Source: Narthecium ossifragum (taxonomy: Eukaryota > Streptophyta > Magnoliopsida > Dioscoreales > Nartheciaceae). Taken from it: a stretch of 64,000 nucleotides of DNA. A program made the translations under genes and the position numbers. Below the pieces are notes generated by a model. The model was given only the letters and a program-made list of their open reading frames with translations, searched no databases and had not been told where the DNA came from. How positions within the stretch are numbered: the first letter of the stretch is position 1; every line of letters starts with the position of its first letter. Positions 33,584 through 45,400 of the stretch are shown here, piece after piece. The stretch is from the NCBI GenBank assembly GCA_963920575.1, contig OY986972.1:21860083-21924082 (forward strand), read 5' to 3'.

Positions 33584-34264
33584 ATGGCGATCTCATACTA
33601 TTCTTTTGCGTTATTGATTGTTTATACATTTGCATGCATCACAGATGTGGCTTTACTTGCTCATGCTAGGAGCCTTAGTGACGAGAAAAGTGCTATTGGT
33701 GAGAGCAACGAGTTGTTCTCCTTGATAACTGGAGGAAGCGGTGGCGGCGGCGGTGGTGGCAGAGGTGTGAGCGTCAGCCATAACGGCTCAGACACCAATA
33801 TCAGCATTGGAGGCGGAGTGGGAGGTGGAGCTGGAACTAGTCGTGGTGGTGGCCTCAGTGCTGGAGGGGGCGTTGGTGTAGGCGTTGGCATCGACGTAGG
33901 TAAAGGTGGCGTGAGTGTTGCGATTGGCGCAGGCGGGGGTGGTGCTGCCAGTGCAAAGAACGGTAGTGTGAGTGCCGGAGGACGTGGCGGAGTTGGTGTC
34001 GGTATTAGCATCGGGCGCGGCGGTGTGAGTGTGAGCAGAGGAGCTGGTGGCCGCGGGGGTGGTGGGGGAGGGAGCACCGACGGTGGTGCAGCGGGAGGTG
34101 GTAGTGGAGTTGGGAGAGCTGGAGGAGCGGTAGGGCGAGGCGAGGGTCAGGGAAGCGCGGATGGGAGCATTGGAAGTGGTGAAGGCGGTGGAGATGGGTC
34201 AACTGGAGGGGCTAAAGCTGGAGGAGGCGGCGGAGGTGGTGGCGGTGGCGGTGGCCAAGGTTGA
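33584..34264 (+). CDS. Secreted glycine-rich protein
   Basis: Intronless, 226 residues. The start at ATG 33584 gives MAISYYSFALLIVYTFACIT followed by DVALLAHA, a signal peptide likely cleaved near residue 28. The mature part (RSLSDEKSAIGESNELFS and on) becomes a long glycine-rich domain with GGG, GVGVGI and GRGGVSVS-type repeats and ends in a poly-Gly tail. Such proteins are usually wall-associated structural GRPs or stress-induced secreted GRPs; no RNA-binding, zinc-finger or Cys-rich domain is present. The long frame on the opposite strand is a Pro-rich mirror of the Gly codons. TATA box and short leader support expression. Function beyond secretion cannot be told. Confidence 0.8.
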   Translation: MAISYYSFALLIVYTFACITDVALLAHARSLSDEKSAIGESNELFSLITGGSGGGGGGGRGVSVSHNGSDTNISIGGGVGGGAGTSRGGGLSAGGGVGVGVGIDVGKGGVSVAIGAGGGGAASAKNGSVSAGGRGGVGVGISIGRGGVSVSRGAGGRGGGGGGSTDGGAAGGGSGVGRAGGAVGRGEGQGSADGSIGSGEGGGDGSTGGAKAGGGGGGGGGGGGQG

Positions 34265-35069
34265 TCAAGCATGCTGAAGAATCAGTGCATGGATACATGC
34301 AAAGTCTGAATCATGTCATGAAAGCTTTTCAATATTTTGTATAAACATGCAGTATCTGACATCCTCTGCAATCTTTTGTATTTTGATCATATCTGTATGA
34401 ATACTGTTAACTGGCAGGATATTAAAGTTATGCCATACATTTAAACGGTGATTATGACTGTAAAATGAACCCACAGCTATTGCATTGTCCGTGTCACTGA
34501 TTAATCTTTTAATTCTCGTACAAAAGTACGGAAAAAAAAAGAAAAATCATGTTTCATAAATGATGACGTGACAAGGAGTGAATGGACGAGTGAGATCTCT
34601 TGTCCATTAAGCTTTAAATATATGGTCTTAAACTAGTGACGTCTCTCCATAAAACGTTAACTAATGTATTATTTATAGCTGGGATATGTCGTTTATGAAG
34701 TTCAAGAATTCAAAGAAACATGGTGGGAGACTATACTCGAGGACAAGCCCCGCGAGCTTATCTTTTGTTAAGCCATTCTTTACACCACTGTTATTTTATG
34801 CCACGAGTTGCAGCCGACATGACGAGAAGGAGATGTGACAACGGCGATGGAGGAATTGCTGGCGATGATGAGATATGGTGGAGGAGTTGCGGCCATGACG
34901 ATGAAGGGATCTGGGGCGGTGGAGGAGCTACGGCTAGATGTGGGGCGTCGATGGGGAAGAAACGTGGCAAGGAGATGGTGCAACAAGAGAGAGAGGGGTT
35001 CTAGCCGGCTTGTCTTCCGCGGCCTGAAATGGGCTGTGGAAGTTTCTAACAACGTGACGTGATCGGCAC
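34265..35069. other. GRP 3' flank and intergenic sequence
   Basis: No recognised gene. GA-rich and acidic-looking frames (34720-35062) have no known domain. Confidence 0.45.
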
Positions 35070-35404
35070 CGTTAGGTGAAGCTCGACCCATCCCAGCCGC
35101 TGGGAGAGTGTAGTGAACGGAGGACCCAAACAGAACCCTACCCCCACCTACCTCTTTCTCTTCTTCTTCACCCCGATCCGATCCGGTCTCTCTCCTTACT
35201 CCTCTTCTCAGCCGATCGGAGAGAGAGAGATCGAGAGAGAAAGGTAGAGATCGACCGCAAGAGAGGGAGAGATTGAGAGATCTGGAGAGAGAGCTGGAGA
35301 GGAGGAAGATAGAGGGAGGAAGAGGGTGAAATCGAGAGGTACGGGGAGGTGGAGCTCGCCGGTCGGTGAGGTTCCAGTGGGTTTTTCGTCGGATTTCTTC
35401 CCGA
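35070..35404 (+). other. Candidate non-coding first exon of MZT1
   Basis: CT- then GA-rich leader-like sequence ends in TTCTTCCCGAG|GTAAGC (donor at about 35405-35406), a typical plant 5'UTR exon end. The matching acceptor would be TTGTTTCAG|GTTCTGG at about 37604. The intron would then be 2.2 kb and contain the LTR listed next. Inference from splice consensus only. Confidence 0.4.
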
Positions 35405-35869
35405 GGTAAGCTTCTAACTCTTTCCCCCTTCGTTTTTTTGTGGTTTTCGTAGGTTTTCCCTGAGTTTTGGTGAGGGTTTTGGGGTTTTTTTTTGGGTTTC
35501 TCCGGCGATGGGTCGCCAGAGACGACGTCGGAGTTGACGCCGCTCCTCTTCCCGGCGACTGCAGCGTCGGGAAAGGGCTGGCGGTGAACCCCGACGCCGT
35601 CCTCTCTCTCTGTCCCTGGAGTTTCCCAAGTTGGAAAACTCTTCTCCGTCCTGCCTTGGACTCCGGCGAGGATCCGGCCGGCCATCCTCTGGCCATGGCC
35701 GCCAACCTTCCCAGAGACCTTGTCCTAGGGGGGCGGCGAGTAAGCTTTCCCTCTCCCCTGTGGTGTCTGTCCGGTGCGTTAGCCCTTGCTGGTAGGGGTC
35801 CGACGGAGCTCCGGCGTGAGCTCCGGCGATCTTCCTGGGGAGGAAGACAACGCGGTGCGCGCGGCGCAT

Positions 35870-37289
35870 GTTAGCGCGTGCAACTTATGCCTGTGTGCAC
35901 TGGTCAGTGCCCTGTGCACGCGGTGCTAACGTGCACCAGAGCCTTCTGACGCCTGTTTTCGTCGTTTCCGTGCCGTTTTGACCGGCTTTTCGAGATCGAT
36001 CTAATGCTAGTAGTTTCAATTAAATTTTGGGGCTCTGCCTGATCGCAATCTTACTTCTTGTGCTTTAGGCGATCGTTGAGCGGCTGTCAAGTGTCGGAGT
36101 GTGACGTGGACTCCCGACTTAGAGAACACGCATCGATTGCTTTCTTGAGGTAGAAGTTACCTCCTACTAGGAATACAATTGTATGATTGTTATATAAATG
36201 TTGTGATGATGCTATGTTGTACATGATGTACTATTGTGATGATGGACATGCTATTTTTGGTAATGAGTTATGTTGTGATGTCCTGCTGGGCTGGTTGAGC
36301 CCGGTTGAGCCCTTTTATTGATGCTTTGTTGGACTCCTTGAGGCCATGACTTGTTTAATTATGCCATGTTTGTTTATAATATGATATTCTCTGTATGGTA
36401 TGCATTTATGAGAATTTATGGATTATCATATTATGTTATAAATGCGATAACTCCTGTGTGTATGTATGATGAGTATTAATTGATCAATTGTTTATCTGTT
36501 TGTGCATACATGATAGGAGTGTCAAATCCCTAGACTAGTTAGAGTCTAGGGGTTGAGTCGATGGCTTGACGTATGGATTTTGATCTCCGTATGTCGATCG
36601 AGGATTGGATCTTGACTTGATTGAGGATCTTGTGCCTATAGTATATTGGGGCTGATATAGAGTCTAGAGGGGTCTAGGATAGCGTTGACGGTTGAACGCG
36701 ACGTCTGTGCATGTAAGACTTATCCAGACTAGTCATATCATAGCAGTATACTAGGATAGGTTTGGTGTACACCAGTGTCCTAGACTGTTGTTGGTGACTC
36801 CTACTGGGCGTTCGAGCTCTTGTCTTGAGTTTTTGTGCAGGTAGGCCCGAGACCATACGATATGGGGATGATGCATAGTGACGAGACATCCATTTTATTT
36901 TGATCTGATTCAGAGTTAGTTTTGTAGTAGGTGAAGAGATGAGGGTTGTATCTCAAGTTTATTTTGTAATCTACTTTAACTCTCAATTTGTGTATTTGAC
37001 GTTTTATATATGCCGAATTTTGGAGAACTTGTATATTATTGTCTCGTGGTCTGATTATGTTGTAATTGGATGTACGTGAAATGTGTAAATGAATGTAGTG
37101 GGGTGAAGGTGTCCTCGGAATTATGATATCCGTTGTAAATATTGGATGAAATATCATAAATGTGGTTTGTATCTATTGACAGGTCGTGATTGTGAATTCA
37201 CGTGCCCGTGCCTAAGCGTCATGCTGAAATTTCTAATTTTTATTTACTTGGGATTTATTTGGTGGTTAAATTTGGGGCAGGGTGTGACA
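35870..37289 (-). mobile_element. Gypsy-type LTR (family 2), copy 1
   Basis: Ends GGGGCAGGGTGTGACA (minus-strand start TGTCACACCCTGCCCC). It aligns in order with 55740-57497: GCTGGGCTGGTTGAGCCC (36288), TATGTCGATCGAGGA (36590), GGTGTACACCAGTGTC (36765), GAGTTAGTTTTGTAGTAGGTG (36912) and CACGTGCCCGTG (37199). No internal region is seen, so it is probably a solo or truncated LTR. The left boundary and TSD were not found; similarity starts near 35870 but the element may extend further left. Confidence 0.6.
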
Positions 37290-37693
37290 ATCGTGGTTTT
37301 CTCGATGAGCCATACCGAGTGGTTGTCTTGTCAATGTTGATTGAGTTCTTAGCTTTCCTCTAGTTATTTGGATCAATGCATGATCGAGATGATAACGGTA
37401 GCTGTGCTTTCGTCCGATGCTTAAATCTCCCTATCCCCTCTTCTCCCCACCGATTGTTCTCTAATTCACAGTTGAGGTGCTTATGGTTGTTGCTGATAGG
37501 TTAGGCTGTCGGGTGTAGGTTTTTGTACTTCCCTCCTTTTCCTTTCTAGTAGGTTTCATGTCGGCTTTATCTTGGAAACTTAGTTGAATGCTTGATTGTT
37601 TCAGGTTCTGGACATCCGACCAATTGGGTAAGGTGTCGTCCGATCGTGACACATATTTTGCTCCCGAAGGGCCGTGGGAGAGGGAGGGGAGAG

Positions 37694-37927
37694 ATGGAGA
37701 CGGATGCCGGGAGGAACGCGAAGGATACAATGCAGCTGGTGTTCCAAATCTCCAACCTACTGGAAACGGGGCTCGATCACCACACCTTATCCCTCATCAT
37801 CGCCCTCCTCGATCGTGGCGTCAACCCCGAGCCCCTCGCTGCCCTTGTTCGTGAGCTGTCCTCCACCACCACCTCCGCCTCCGCCGACGCCGGCAACACC
37901 TCTTCGTCTCGCGCTAATAACCACTAG
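37694..37927 (+). CDS. MZT1: MOZART1 / GIP1 mitotic-spindle organising protein
   Basis: 77-residue intronless coding sequence. MOZART1 homologs (GIP1/GIP2 in Arabidopsis) bind the N-termini of gamma-tubulin complex proteins (GCP) and recruit the gamma-tubulin ring complex to nucleation sites at the nuclear envelope, spindle and cortex. METDAGRNAKDTMQLVFQIS, NLLETGLDHHTLSLIIALLD and RGVNPEPLAALVREL are the three-helix signature of the family (ETGLD and GVNPEALA are near invariant). The C-terminal tail is Ser/Thr-rich and variable, as usual. A 5'UTR acceptor (TTTCAG|GTTCTGG) lies about 90 bp upstream, implying a 5'UTR intron. Longer overlapping frames in the other two phases are shadows. Confidence 0.92.
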   Translation: METDAGRNAKDTMQLVFQISNLLETGLDHHTLSLIIALLDRGVNPEPLAALVRELSSTTTSASADAGNTSSSRANNH

Positions 37928-40892
37928 GTCTGTGTTCCGTCAATTTGAAGGTCTTTGTGTGTGTCTGTTTGTGTGCAAGGATGGGGATGTGGTTTGGGAG
38001 AAGGGTTCTTGGATCTGGTTCGCATGTCGTCCACTTGCTTAAAATTATATTAAAAAAAATGATTTTTTAGGGCTTTTCAATGTTTCTGAACAATTCTTTA
38101 GATTTGTGAAGATGGGTCCTGGGTAAAGTGGGTTTGATAGGTATGATGTTTAGCATTTGTCTTGATTTTGATGAATAAAATGGAGGATAAAGCAGGATTT
38201 TCCAGAGTACTAAATTGCCTTAGGTGAAAAAAGATATATGTGAGTGGAGTGTTTTTTGTCATCTTTGAGCACCAGATTTCTAGTAGGTTATATAGGTTTG
38301 CTTGTTATGATTAGATATCGATATGACTGTTCCAATAGAGATATTATGTTTAGTTGGTAATAGAATTTGGAAATACCATGTCAACAAAAGGTTAGAGGCA
38401 TCGCTATAGGGGAAGTGCGGAGAAGACAATAGAGGTTGGACATGTATAATGCAGACCAAAGAAAAACTCTTGATGTTAAGCAATTAAGATGTCAGTAGAA
38501 TTGTGAATGATAATAACTCGTGTGCATGTTGACTACATGCTTGGTTGCAATACCTCTATTTCTTTTTATACCAAATCAGATCAATATCATAAAGTTATAA
38601 GTGATTTGGTTAGACTTTTCTATTGGGTATGAGATGTTTTCTTGCAGATTGGTATTGTCTTGAGATTGTAGGCATTAGGCAGCAATGTATCAAGTAAACC
38701 ATCCAGTTGGGTGATCCTTGGTGCATCCGTTGAGGATAATTCTGTTCTTTTAAATCTTGTTATGAACAATCATTTATTAGCTGACATATGTTAGGATTTT
38801 GCAATTCCTAGTTCCCATATCCATTTCTAAAAGCATTGAAAAGATTCCTTAACATGGTTTAGGATGTTTTTTCTATAAACCATACCTCAGGCTTTCCCTT
38901 GAACATCTGATTGATTTGGGAAGCCTCTTGGAAAGTTTTAAGATCAAATGGGATATGATAGAAGTGAAGGTTACAACTGTTCATGGACACAAACTCCTCA
39001 GTGATGGTTGCAAACGAGACTGCTTGTCTGCTACTATTGATTTCATAACTAGTCACAAAAAACTGGATGGACATAAAGGCAGTAAGGAGCATAAAAGAAT
39101 CATTGGAGCTTAGCAATGATATATCAAATGCTAGCTCACCCTCGCCTGATCACTTTTCTCAACTGAGAATTCAACCTGGAGCCCCCCATGTCCTATTTTG
39201 CATACTTTCCACTTCATTTACACCCTATACTATTACTGCCACCTCCATGGTTGCTGCATCTCATCTTCTCAAGTAAGCTCCAGCAGGTTTGCTTCCAGGG
39301 TTAAGAGTTACATTTATTAGGTGATATCTTTGTCAACGTTTTTTATATAATAGCTGGGAAAGGGCTCGATGAACTGTTAGAAGAGTATAACTAGAAAATT
39401 TCCTCGATAATGGATTTGAATAGTTCCTACTTTTCTAAATTCATAAAGAGAAAATGTGTTTTGGATAATGTATTGATTTGTTTCCGCTTACCTCCTCCTT
39501 TGATTGTCCCTTTGTGTTAGCGTAATCCCTGTTTAGGAAAGAAAGCATAGAAAGAACACAGAGATTTATATGGTTTCACAAATTGCCTGGGCGGATTTCA
39601 CTATATATAATACAGAGATTTATACGATTCGACAAATTGCCTGGGCGGATTTCAGTATTCATAATACGAGGGTTACAATAGCTCTCTCTCTCTACCTCCT
39701 TTGGCTTTTCTTTTCTTTTTTCTTATGTTTCACTCTACTACATGTATGTTTGCAGCATATAATGTAAACAGTTGTCTTTGGTAACTTGCTCAGAGTTGCT
39801 ACTCAGGGCTGGCCAATAAGTTCAGAATTTTATTACCGTTGCCTTCTAAGAACAACCTTATAAGATGCTGGATTTGAATGTTGATTGCAAATTTCAGAGT
39901 TGCTATTCAGGTGTATTCTATCATGTGGTTGAGGATACCCGATCTAAATTATCTCATGATATATCAAACGATCGAGATGAAATCGAGTGATTAGGAGAGA
40001 GAGAGAAGTATGAGGGTGATGATTATCCGTGTTATATGGCATGGGGTCCCACCTACTATATATATAAAGAAAGAGTTTTGGGGGCCCTCATATTTTGGCT
40101 AAATCGGTCACACAATATATATGCCATGCCAAGGAAGAAAGGAGAGTACTCTGACCAGTTAGTTTCTAGTGTGTGAGAGTGTTCCTAGAGAATGAGTGCA
40201 AGAACCTAATTGGAAAGCTAGCCACGTCGATCCATATCTCTTCTCAATCCCAGTCCAGAGGAAGGTGATGAGTGTGATGACGACCACAAAGACGACGACA
40301 ATGGTTGCAGAAGCTTCAACAAATTCTCCCGAAGCTGGTGGATTTTTTGAGTTCCAGAGTTTGATCTAAGATCTTTTAAAAGAATTCCCAAAAATCAAAT
40401 ATTTTTTTTCTTTCGTAGATCAGGATTATGGCCGAGGTTAAAGAAGATAAAGAGCTTTGGCGGCATACATGTGGCATAGTTTAGTTTCAGTGGATTTTTT
40501 GACATCACCAGGGTCTCCTCATCCGTGGATTAGATGAAATGTAAATCCTGTTTCTTTTTGTTGTACCACACATAAGATTTATGCAAATTTTCATTTTTTG
40601 GACGACAAAATTTTATGGTATGTATATTTGCTCTCGTATTTTCTAAGCTTCTAATATCTTTTTAGATACATGTATCAAAATTCACATGAAGACAACATAA
40701 ATATGCTTGATGCGGCCGATACTGCATCATCTGATTCGGCCAACCAAATATGGTATTGGTCAAAAATTCTAAAAAGGAAATGATATAATCAAGATTAAAG
40801 CTTCTTCCATGTCTGATTGAAGGTCGGATCGAGCCTGATGGACACCTGGTCCAGCATGCTGCTGCCAACGATCTATTTTCGATCGTGATCAA
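37928..40892. other. Intergenic, with LTR-like and gene-like repeat pieces
   Basis: No recognised gene. 38859-39290 has short frames on both strands without a known domain. 39558-39655 contains a roughly 57-bp tandem duplication (CACAAATTGCCTGGGCGGAT and CGACAAATTGCCTGGGCGG) in LTR-like text. 40303-40370 repeats the MxxEASTN start described at 19215. Confidence 0.45.
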
Positions 40893-40901
40893 TAACAAAA
40901 A

Positions 40902-41757
40902 GGGTGCGTCTATTTACACTGCCCAAATGACTAAGGACACCGTTCAAAATTTTTTTTCCCTTCATATCAATGTCTTAAATACCCCTTTTAAATAACCAAA
41001 TGTCTTTTTTCATCCTTTTTCTTCATGTTTTTACTAAGGACACAACCATGGATATCCCGTTATAACTCTCCATCATCTCCTTTCCTCTAAGTCCTAACGA
41101 ACAATGTCTCTATCGCCTCCATTACCACCTCCATCTAATCCAGGCGAAGCTCCATCATCTTCCTACATTGTCTTCCTCCCCAACCTCCCACTATCCATCT
41201 AATCCAGGCGAAGCTCCGAGAAGACCTACGGGAGAAGGTACTCGAACTAGAGAAGATGCTATGGGACGTGGTGGTCGGAGGAAACGCCTCTGGAGAAGAA
41301 GCATCTGGAGAAGATGCCTCTCGGACGGCTCTGGTATTCATTTTTCTTTCCCATCGGCATAGTTCGGTTTTTAAACACCGAAGTACTGTTTTTGTTTCGA
41401 TTTTTAAAAATCGAAGCTGTACGATTTTTAAAAATCGAACTTATGATTTATTCAAAGCAGTATTCGGTTGTATTTCTGGTTTTTAAAAATCGAACTTGTA
41501 AAAATATGTTCGCTTTTTAAAAGTTGACTTATATTCGGGTTTGGAAAAGCGAACATAAAATAAAGGTTCGGTTTTTAAAAATCGAATATTTGACTGTATG
41601 TATGACTTTTACAAATCGAACTTGTAAGGGTAGTTAAGATAGAGTAGGAAAAAATAGGCGGTGTAGATAGCATTTCTGTTGGATTTCAAAATAATCTACG
41701 GTGTAGTTAGAAATGACGGTGTCCTTAGGCATTTGGGCGGCGTAAATAGACGCACCC
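40902..41757. mobile_element. Mutator-like non-autonomous element (TIR about 43 bp, 9-bp TSD)
   Basis: Left end GGGTGCGTCTATTTACACTG and right end CGTAAATAGACGCACCC are near-perfect inverted repeats extending about 43 bp to GACACCGT/ACGGTGTC. TAACAAAAA flanks both sides (40893-40901 and 41758-41766): a 9-bp duplication, as for MULEs. Inside are a 64-bp duplication (CCATCTAATCCAGGCGAAGC at 41131 and 41195) and an array of TTTTTAAAAATCGAA palindromes (41345-41620). No transposase. Confidence 0.9.
41345..41620. repeat. Array of TCGATTTTTAAAAATCGA palindromes
   Basis: About seven degenerate palindromic units (for example at 41397, 41421, 41477, 41569) spaced roughly 25-55 bp, within the Mutator-like element. 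Confidence 0.85.
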
Positions 41758-41766
41758 TAACAAAAA

Positions 41767-42464
41767 TGGAGGGCAGAACAATTCGGGTCGAGCTGAGTTC
41801 AAGTGAGGGTGATCCAAACCGGACCCGATGACCGATCTCTAGGTCTAGTCAGGCCAACGTTAGGGCTTGATTGGGCCACAGCCCTATTGGGTAAGGTGGG
41901 CTTTTTGCTGTCTCTTTGGGCTCGGGCTAAAGGCCCAATTGTATGGTGATGGTATAAATGGCCCAGCTGAAATCCATGAGATTGCCATCCGTCATTATTA
42001 TCAGTTTAAGAAGAAGAATTAATTGGAATCGTAATATGATACAATTTTTCTCCATGGAAATCCCTAGCTGGCAGGCAGGCCTTTAATTGTGACAGCTTTT
42101 ATTTATTAGCTATTCACATAAATTATATGTTAAAAATCATAACCAATAAGTTTATGTGAACAATACTCTAAAAAAAAAGAAATCCTAATATTGTGGACCT
42201 GTGGTGGAGACAGGAGGGGAGGATCCATTGGGCCTTATTTCCAGCCCAAAATCCAACAACCCTTGATTCCGTTCGTAGGAAGTCTCTCCGAGTCCGACAA
42301 GAAAAACCCTTGGATTCCAAAGAAACTTCCCGCCGATTCCCTGGTCGTTATCACACCACTACCGGGGGAGTCTCCTCCTCGACGATCACGCCGCTCACGC
42401 TTCCTCCTAACCCTCTCTCATATCCCCCATCGCATCGCCATTTCGATCTCCGATCGCCGTCGCC
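41767..42464 (+). promoter_or_regulatory. RAD16-like gene upstream region
   Basis: Contains ATTGGGCC (42227) and GCCCAA/GGCCCA words (41930, 41960, 42243), resembling site II (TGGGCC/T) elements of plant housekeeping promoters. No TATA box is close to the ATG at 42465. Confidence 0.45.
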
Positions 42465-45400
42465 ATGAACCTTCGGAGGGACAAGAGGCGCGGATATGGT
42501 GAGGAAACCCTTCTCCTCTTCCCCCCCCCACACCTAAACCCTTTTGATATCTTGGTCTGTTCTGGGATCTTTAGGAGTTCTTGCTGATTCCTCGCAGGCA
42601 AGAAGCAGAGGAATGAAACCGAATCGTCTTCCGATGAGGATTTTGAACCCGGATCGTCCTCCAACTCCCACGACTCTGACTCCGATGCCTTTCAGGAGGA
42701 GGTGGTGGTGGCCGTGCGGAAGAAGAAGCCTAGGGAGAAGGTTTCTGAGAAGATTGTATCCAAGTCGGGGATTCAAGGGCAAGAGCCGGTCCTAAAGTGG
42801 CGAGTATGGGAGGAGGAGAACAAGAAGTGGATTGAGGAGAGGATAAAGAACCCCGTGGAGGTGGATGCGGAGGTGAATTCTTTGTCAGATGAATTCATGG
42901 AGCCCCCGCCGGAAGTGCTGTTGCCATTGTTGAGGTTTCAGAAGGAGTGGCTTGCATGGGCGATGAAGCAGGAGGCGTCGGAAGTGCGAGGTGGGATTCT
43001 GGCGGATGAGATGGGGATGGGAAAGACCATCCAAGCCATTGCTCTTGTTCTTACTGCTCGTGGTTTTAAAAATCCAAGAAGCGATATTGGAGACAATTCG
43101 TCATGTTCAAATTCATTGGCTTTTCCAAAAGTCGGATGCACGCTTGTCATATGCCCTGTTGTTGCGGTGATTCAGTGGGTGGGGGAGATTGAGAACCACA
43201 CTGAGAGAGGTAGCACCAAGGTGTTGGTTTATCATGGACCTAAGAGAGGCATGACTGTTTATGACTTTAATCAGTATGACTTTGTCATTACTACTTATTC
43301 CACCATTGAAGGTGACTTTAGGAGGAATGTGCTGCCACCTAAGAAGCGGTGTCAGTACTGTGATAGGATGTTTGATTCCAAAAAGTTGCACATACATCTC
43401 AAGTACTACTGTGGACCATCTGCTGAGAAGACAGAGAAGCAAGCGAAGCAAGTAAAGAAAAATAAGAAGACAGAAAACCAGGCAAAACAAGTGAAGAATA
43501 ATGAGAAGGGACCCGGTGTTAGTTTACAGGAGGACAACTTGTCTGACTCTCAGGGGAAGAAGAGAATGAGACTAGTCAATAAAAGAGCCAAGGAACCAGA
43601 TGAGCCTCTTCGTGACCAGAGGAAGTCGATTTTGCATTCTGTTAAATGGGAACGCATCATTTTGGATGAAGTAATTCCTTTTTCTGACATATATTATTCA
43701 TATTTCATTTGCAAGGAGTAGAAATGATGCACTACAGTGCTATGATAAGTCAACCCTATACTAGGTTAAACATTGATAATTGAGTACAATGGCTGTCAAG
43801 AAAGCTCCAATCCCCTTTTGGAACTTAGAGCTTGTCATGCTTTCCTTTCCAGTTTGATAGAAACATGATTGACCTTTAAGATGAAGAAATGATCCTCTGA
43901 ATCTTGCGTGTTTGGAATGCAGGCACATTTTATTAAGGATAGACGTTCCAATACGGCAAGAGCTGTTTTTTCTTTACAATCTTCATATAAGTGGGCTCTA
44001 AGTGGTACGCCTTTGCAAAATCGAGTTGGAGAACTTTACTCTCTGGTCAGTTTTTTTCTTGTTTCTTTTGATAGCAGATTCTTTGAACTTTGGGCTGATG
44101 AATCGGCACACCTCTTATACAGGTCCATTTCTTGCAAATATATCCTTACTCATTCTACTTTTGCAAGGATTGTGACTGCAAGATACTTCATCCTGGGTAA
44201 GATAGCTGATGTCATTCTACTAGTGTACTGCAATACTGGTCACATTTGTACAAGATTTAATTATGTATCTTCCCTTCATCATGGATACTGGATGACATTC
44301 CGTCAAGTACTTTGATAAGGACTCTTTAGAGGGCACTGTTAAATAACATCAATTACTAATTACTCCAGCTTGAGGTTCATACATGGTTTTTTGTGTTGAT
44401 TAGTCTTTAAGTAGAGACTCTTCAGGTTCATGCACCTATTGTGGCCAAACCACTTCATTATAGGTGTTCTGTTGTCGATGCAAACTGCTATAACCTCTCT
44501 TGAGTTTTTGTTTTCAATTTTAATTTTATTTTTGAAGTTACTATATGAAGGGGTATACTTCGTTTGCAGTTCCACAAAAAACTGTGTGGAGTGTTCTCAT
44601 TCGCGTGTAAGACACTTCTGCTGGTGGAATAGGGTGAGTTTTTTATTACTACTTGCTTATATTATTAATTGTCAATGATGCCAGTCCTTGATTACAATTC
44701 TGAATAGTTTACCACCATCTGAAAAACATTATGCACATCAGAGTATAGCTAAACCAATACAAGATGCGGGCTATGGTCTGGAGGGAAATAAAGCGATGAT
44801 TTTGCTGAAAGAGAAAGTTCTAAAAAGTATAGTGTTAAGACGCACAAAGAAAGGCAGAGCTGCAGATCTTGCTCTTCCTCCAAGAATTGTAAGTGTTATT
44901 CCAATGAAATCTTTATATGAGATGCAAACTGCTTTCATAGCAGTGGTGCTTCTCTCTAATTAAACATAAACATGTAGTTCTATCTTGAATTCATGTTCCA
45001 CAATTATCAGGTTACCTTGAGGCAAGATACTTTAGATGGAAAAGAAAAGGCATTCTACGAGGCATTATATTCCCAAAGTCGAGTACAATTTGACTCGTGC
45101 GTAAACATCAATTCCTTTCTCCTTTTGAGTTATGCAAGAGGCAGTATGATCATGTATCATCCCCTTATGCAGTGGTAGAGTAATATGTTATACGATACCT
45201 AGTTAATGTAATAGTGATATCATGCTGATATGCACTCATTTATATCTTTTGTTTTGACTGTCTTCATTTTGAGTTGTGCATCAGAAGTGATTTTGTTTGG
45301 CTGGTGATGATGTTGTGATGTTCCATGTTATATAAATCAAGTGGACAAATTGGTTAATGTTTTTCACTAGGTATTGTCGACCAGCCTTTGTAGTGCACTT

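Noticed and set aside
33661..34077. Pro-rich frame opposite the glycine-rich gene
   Set aside because: Gly codons GGN read as Pro CCN on the other strand; a shadow.
35076..35874. Frames of 100-300 codons on both strands near 35.1-35.9 kb
   Set aside because: GA/CT-rich leader and LTR-like sequence, overlapping frames on both strands, no domain.
42193..42533. Frames upstream of the RAD16 start
   Set aside because: Basic, low-complexity 5'UTR/promoter sequence without homology.
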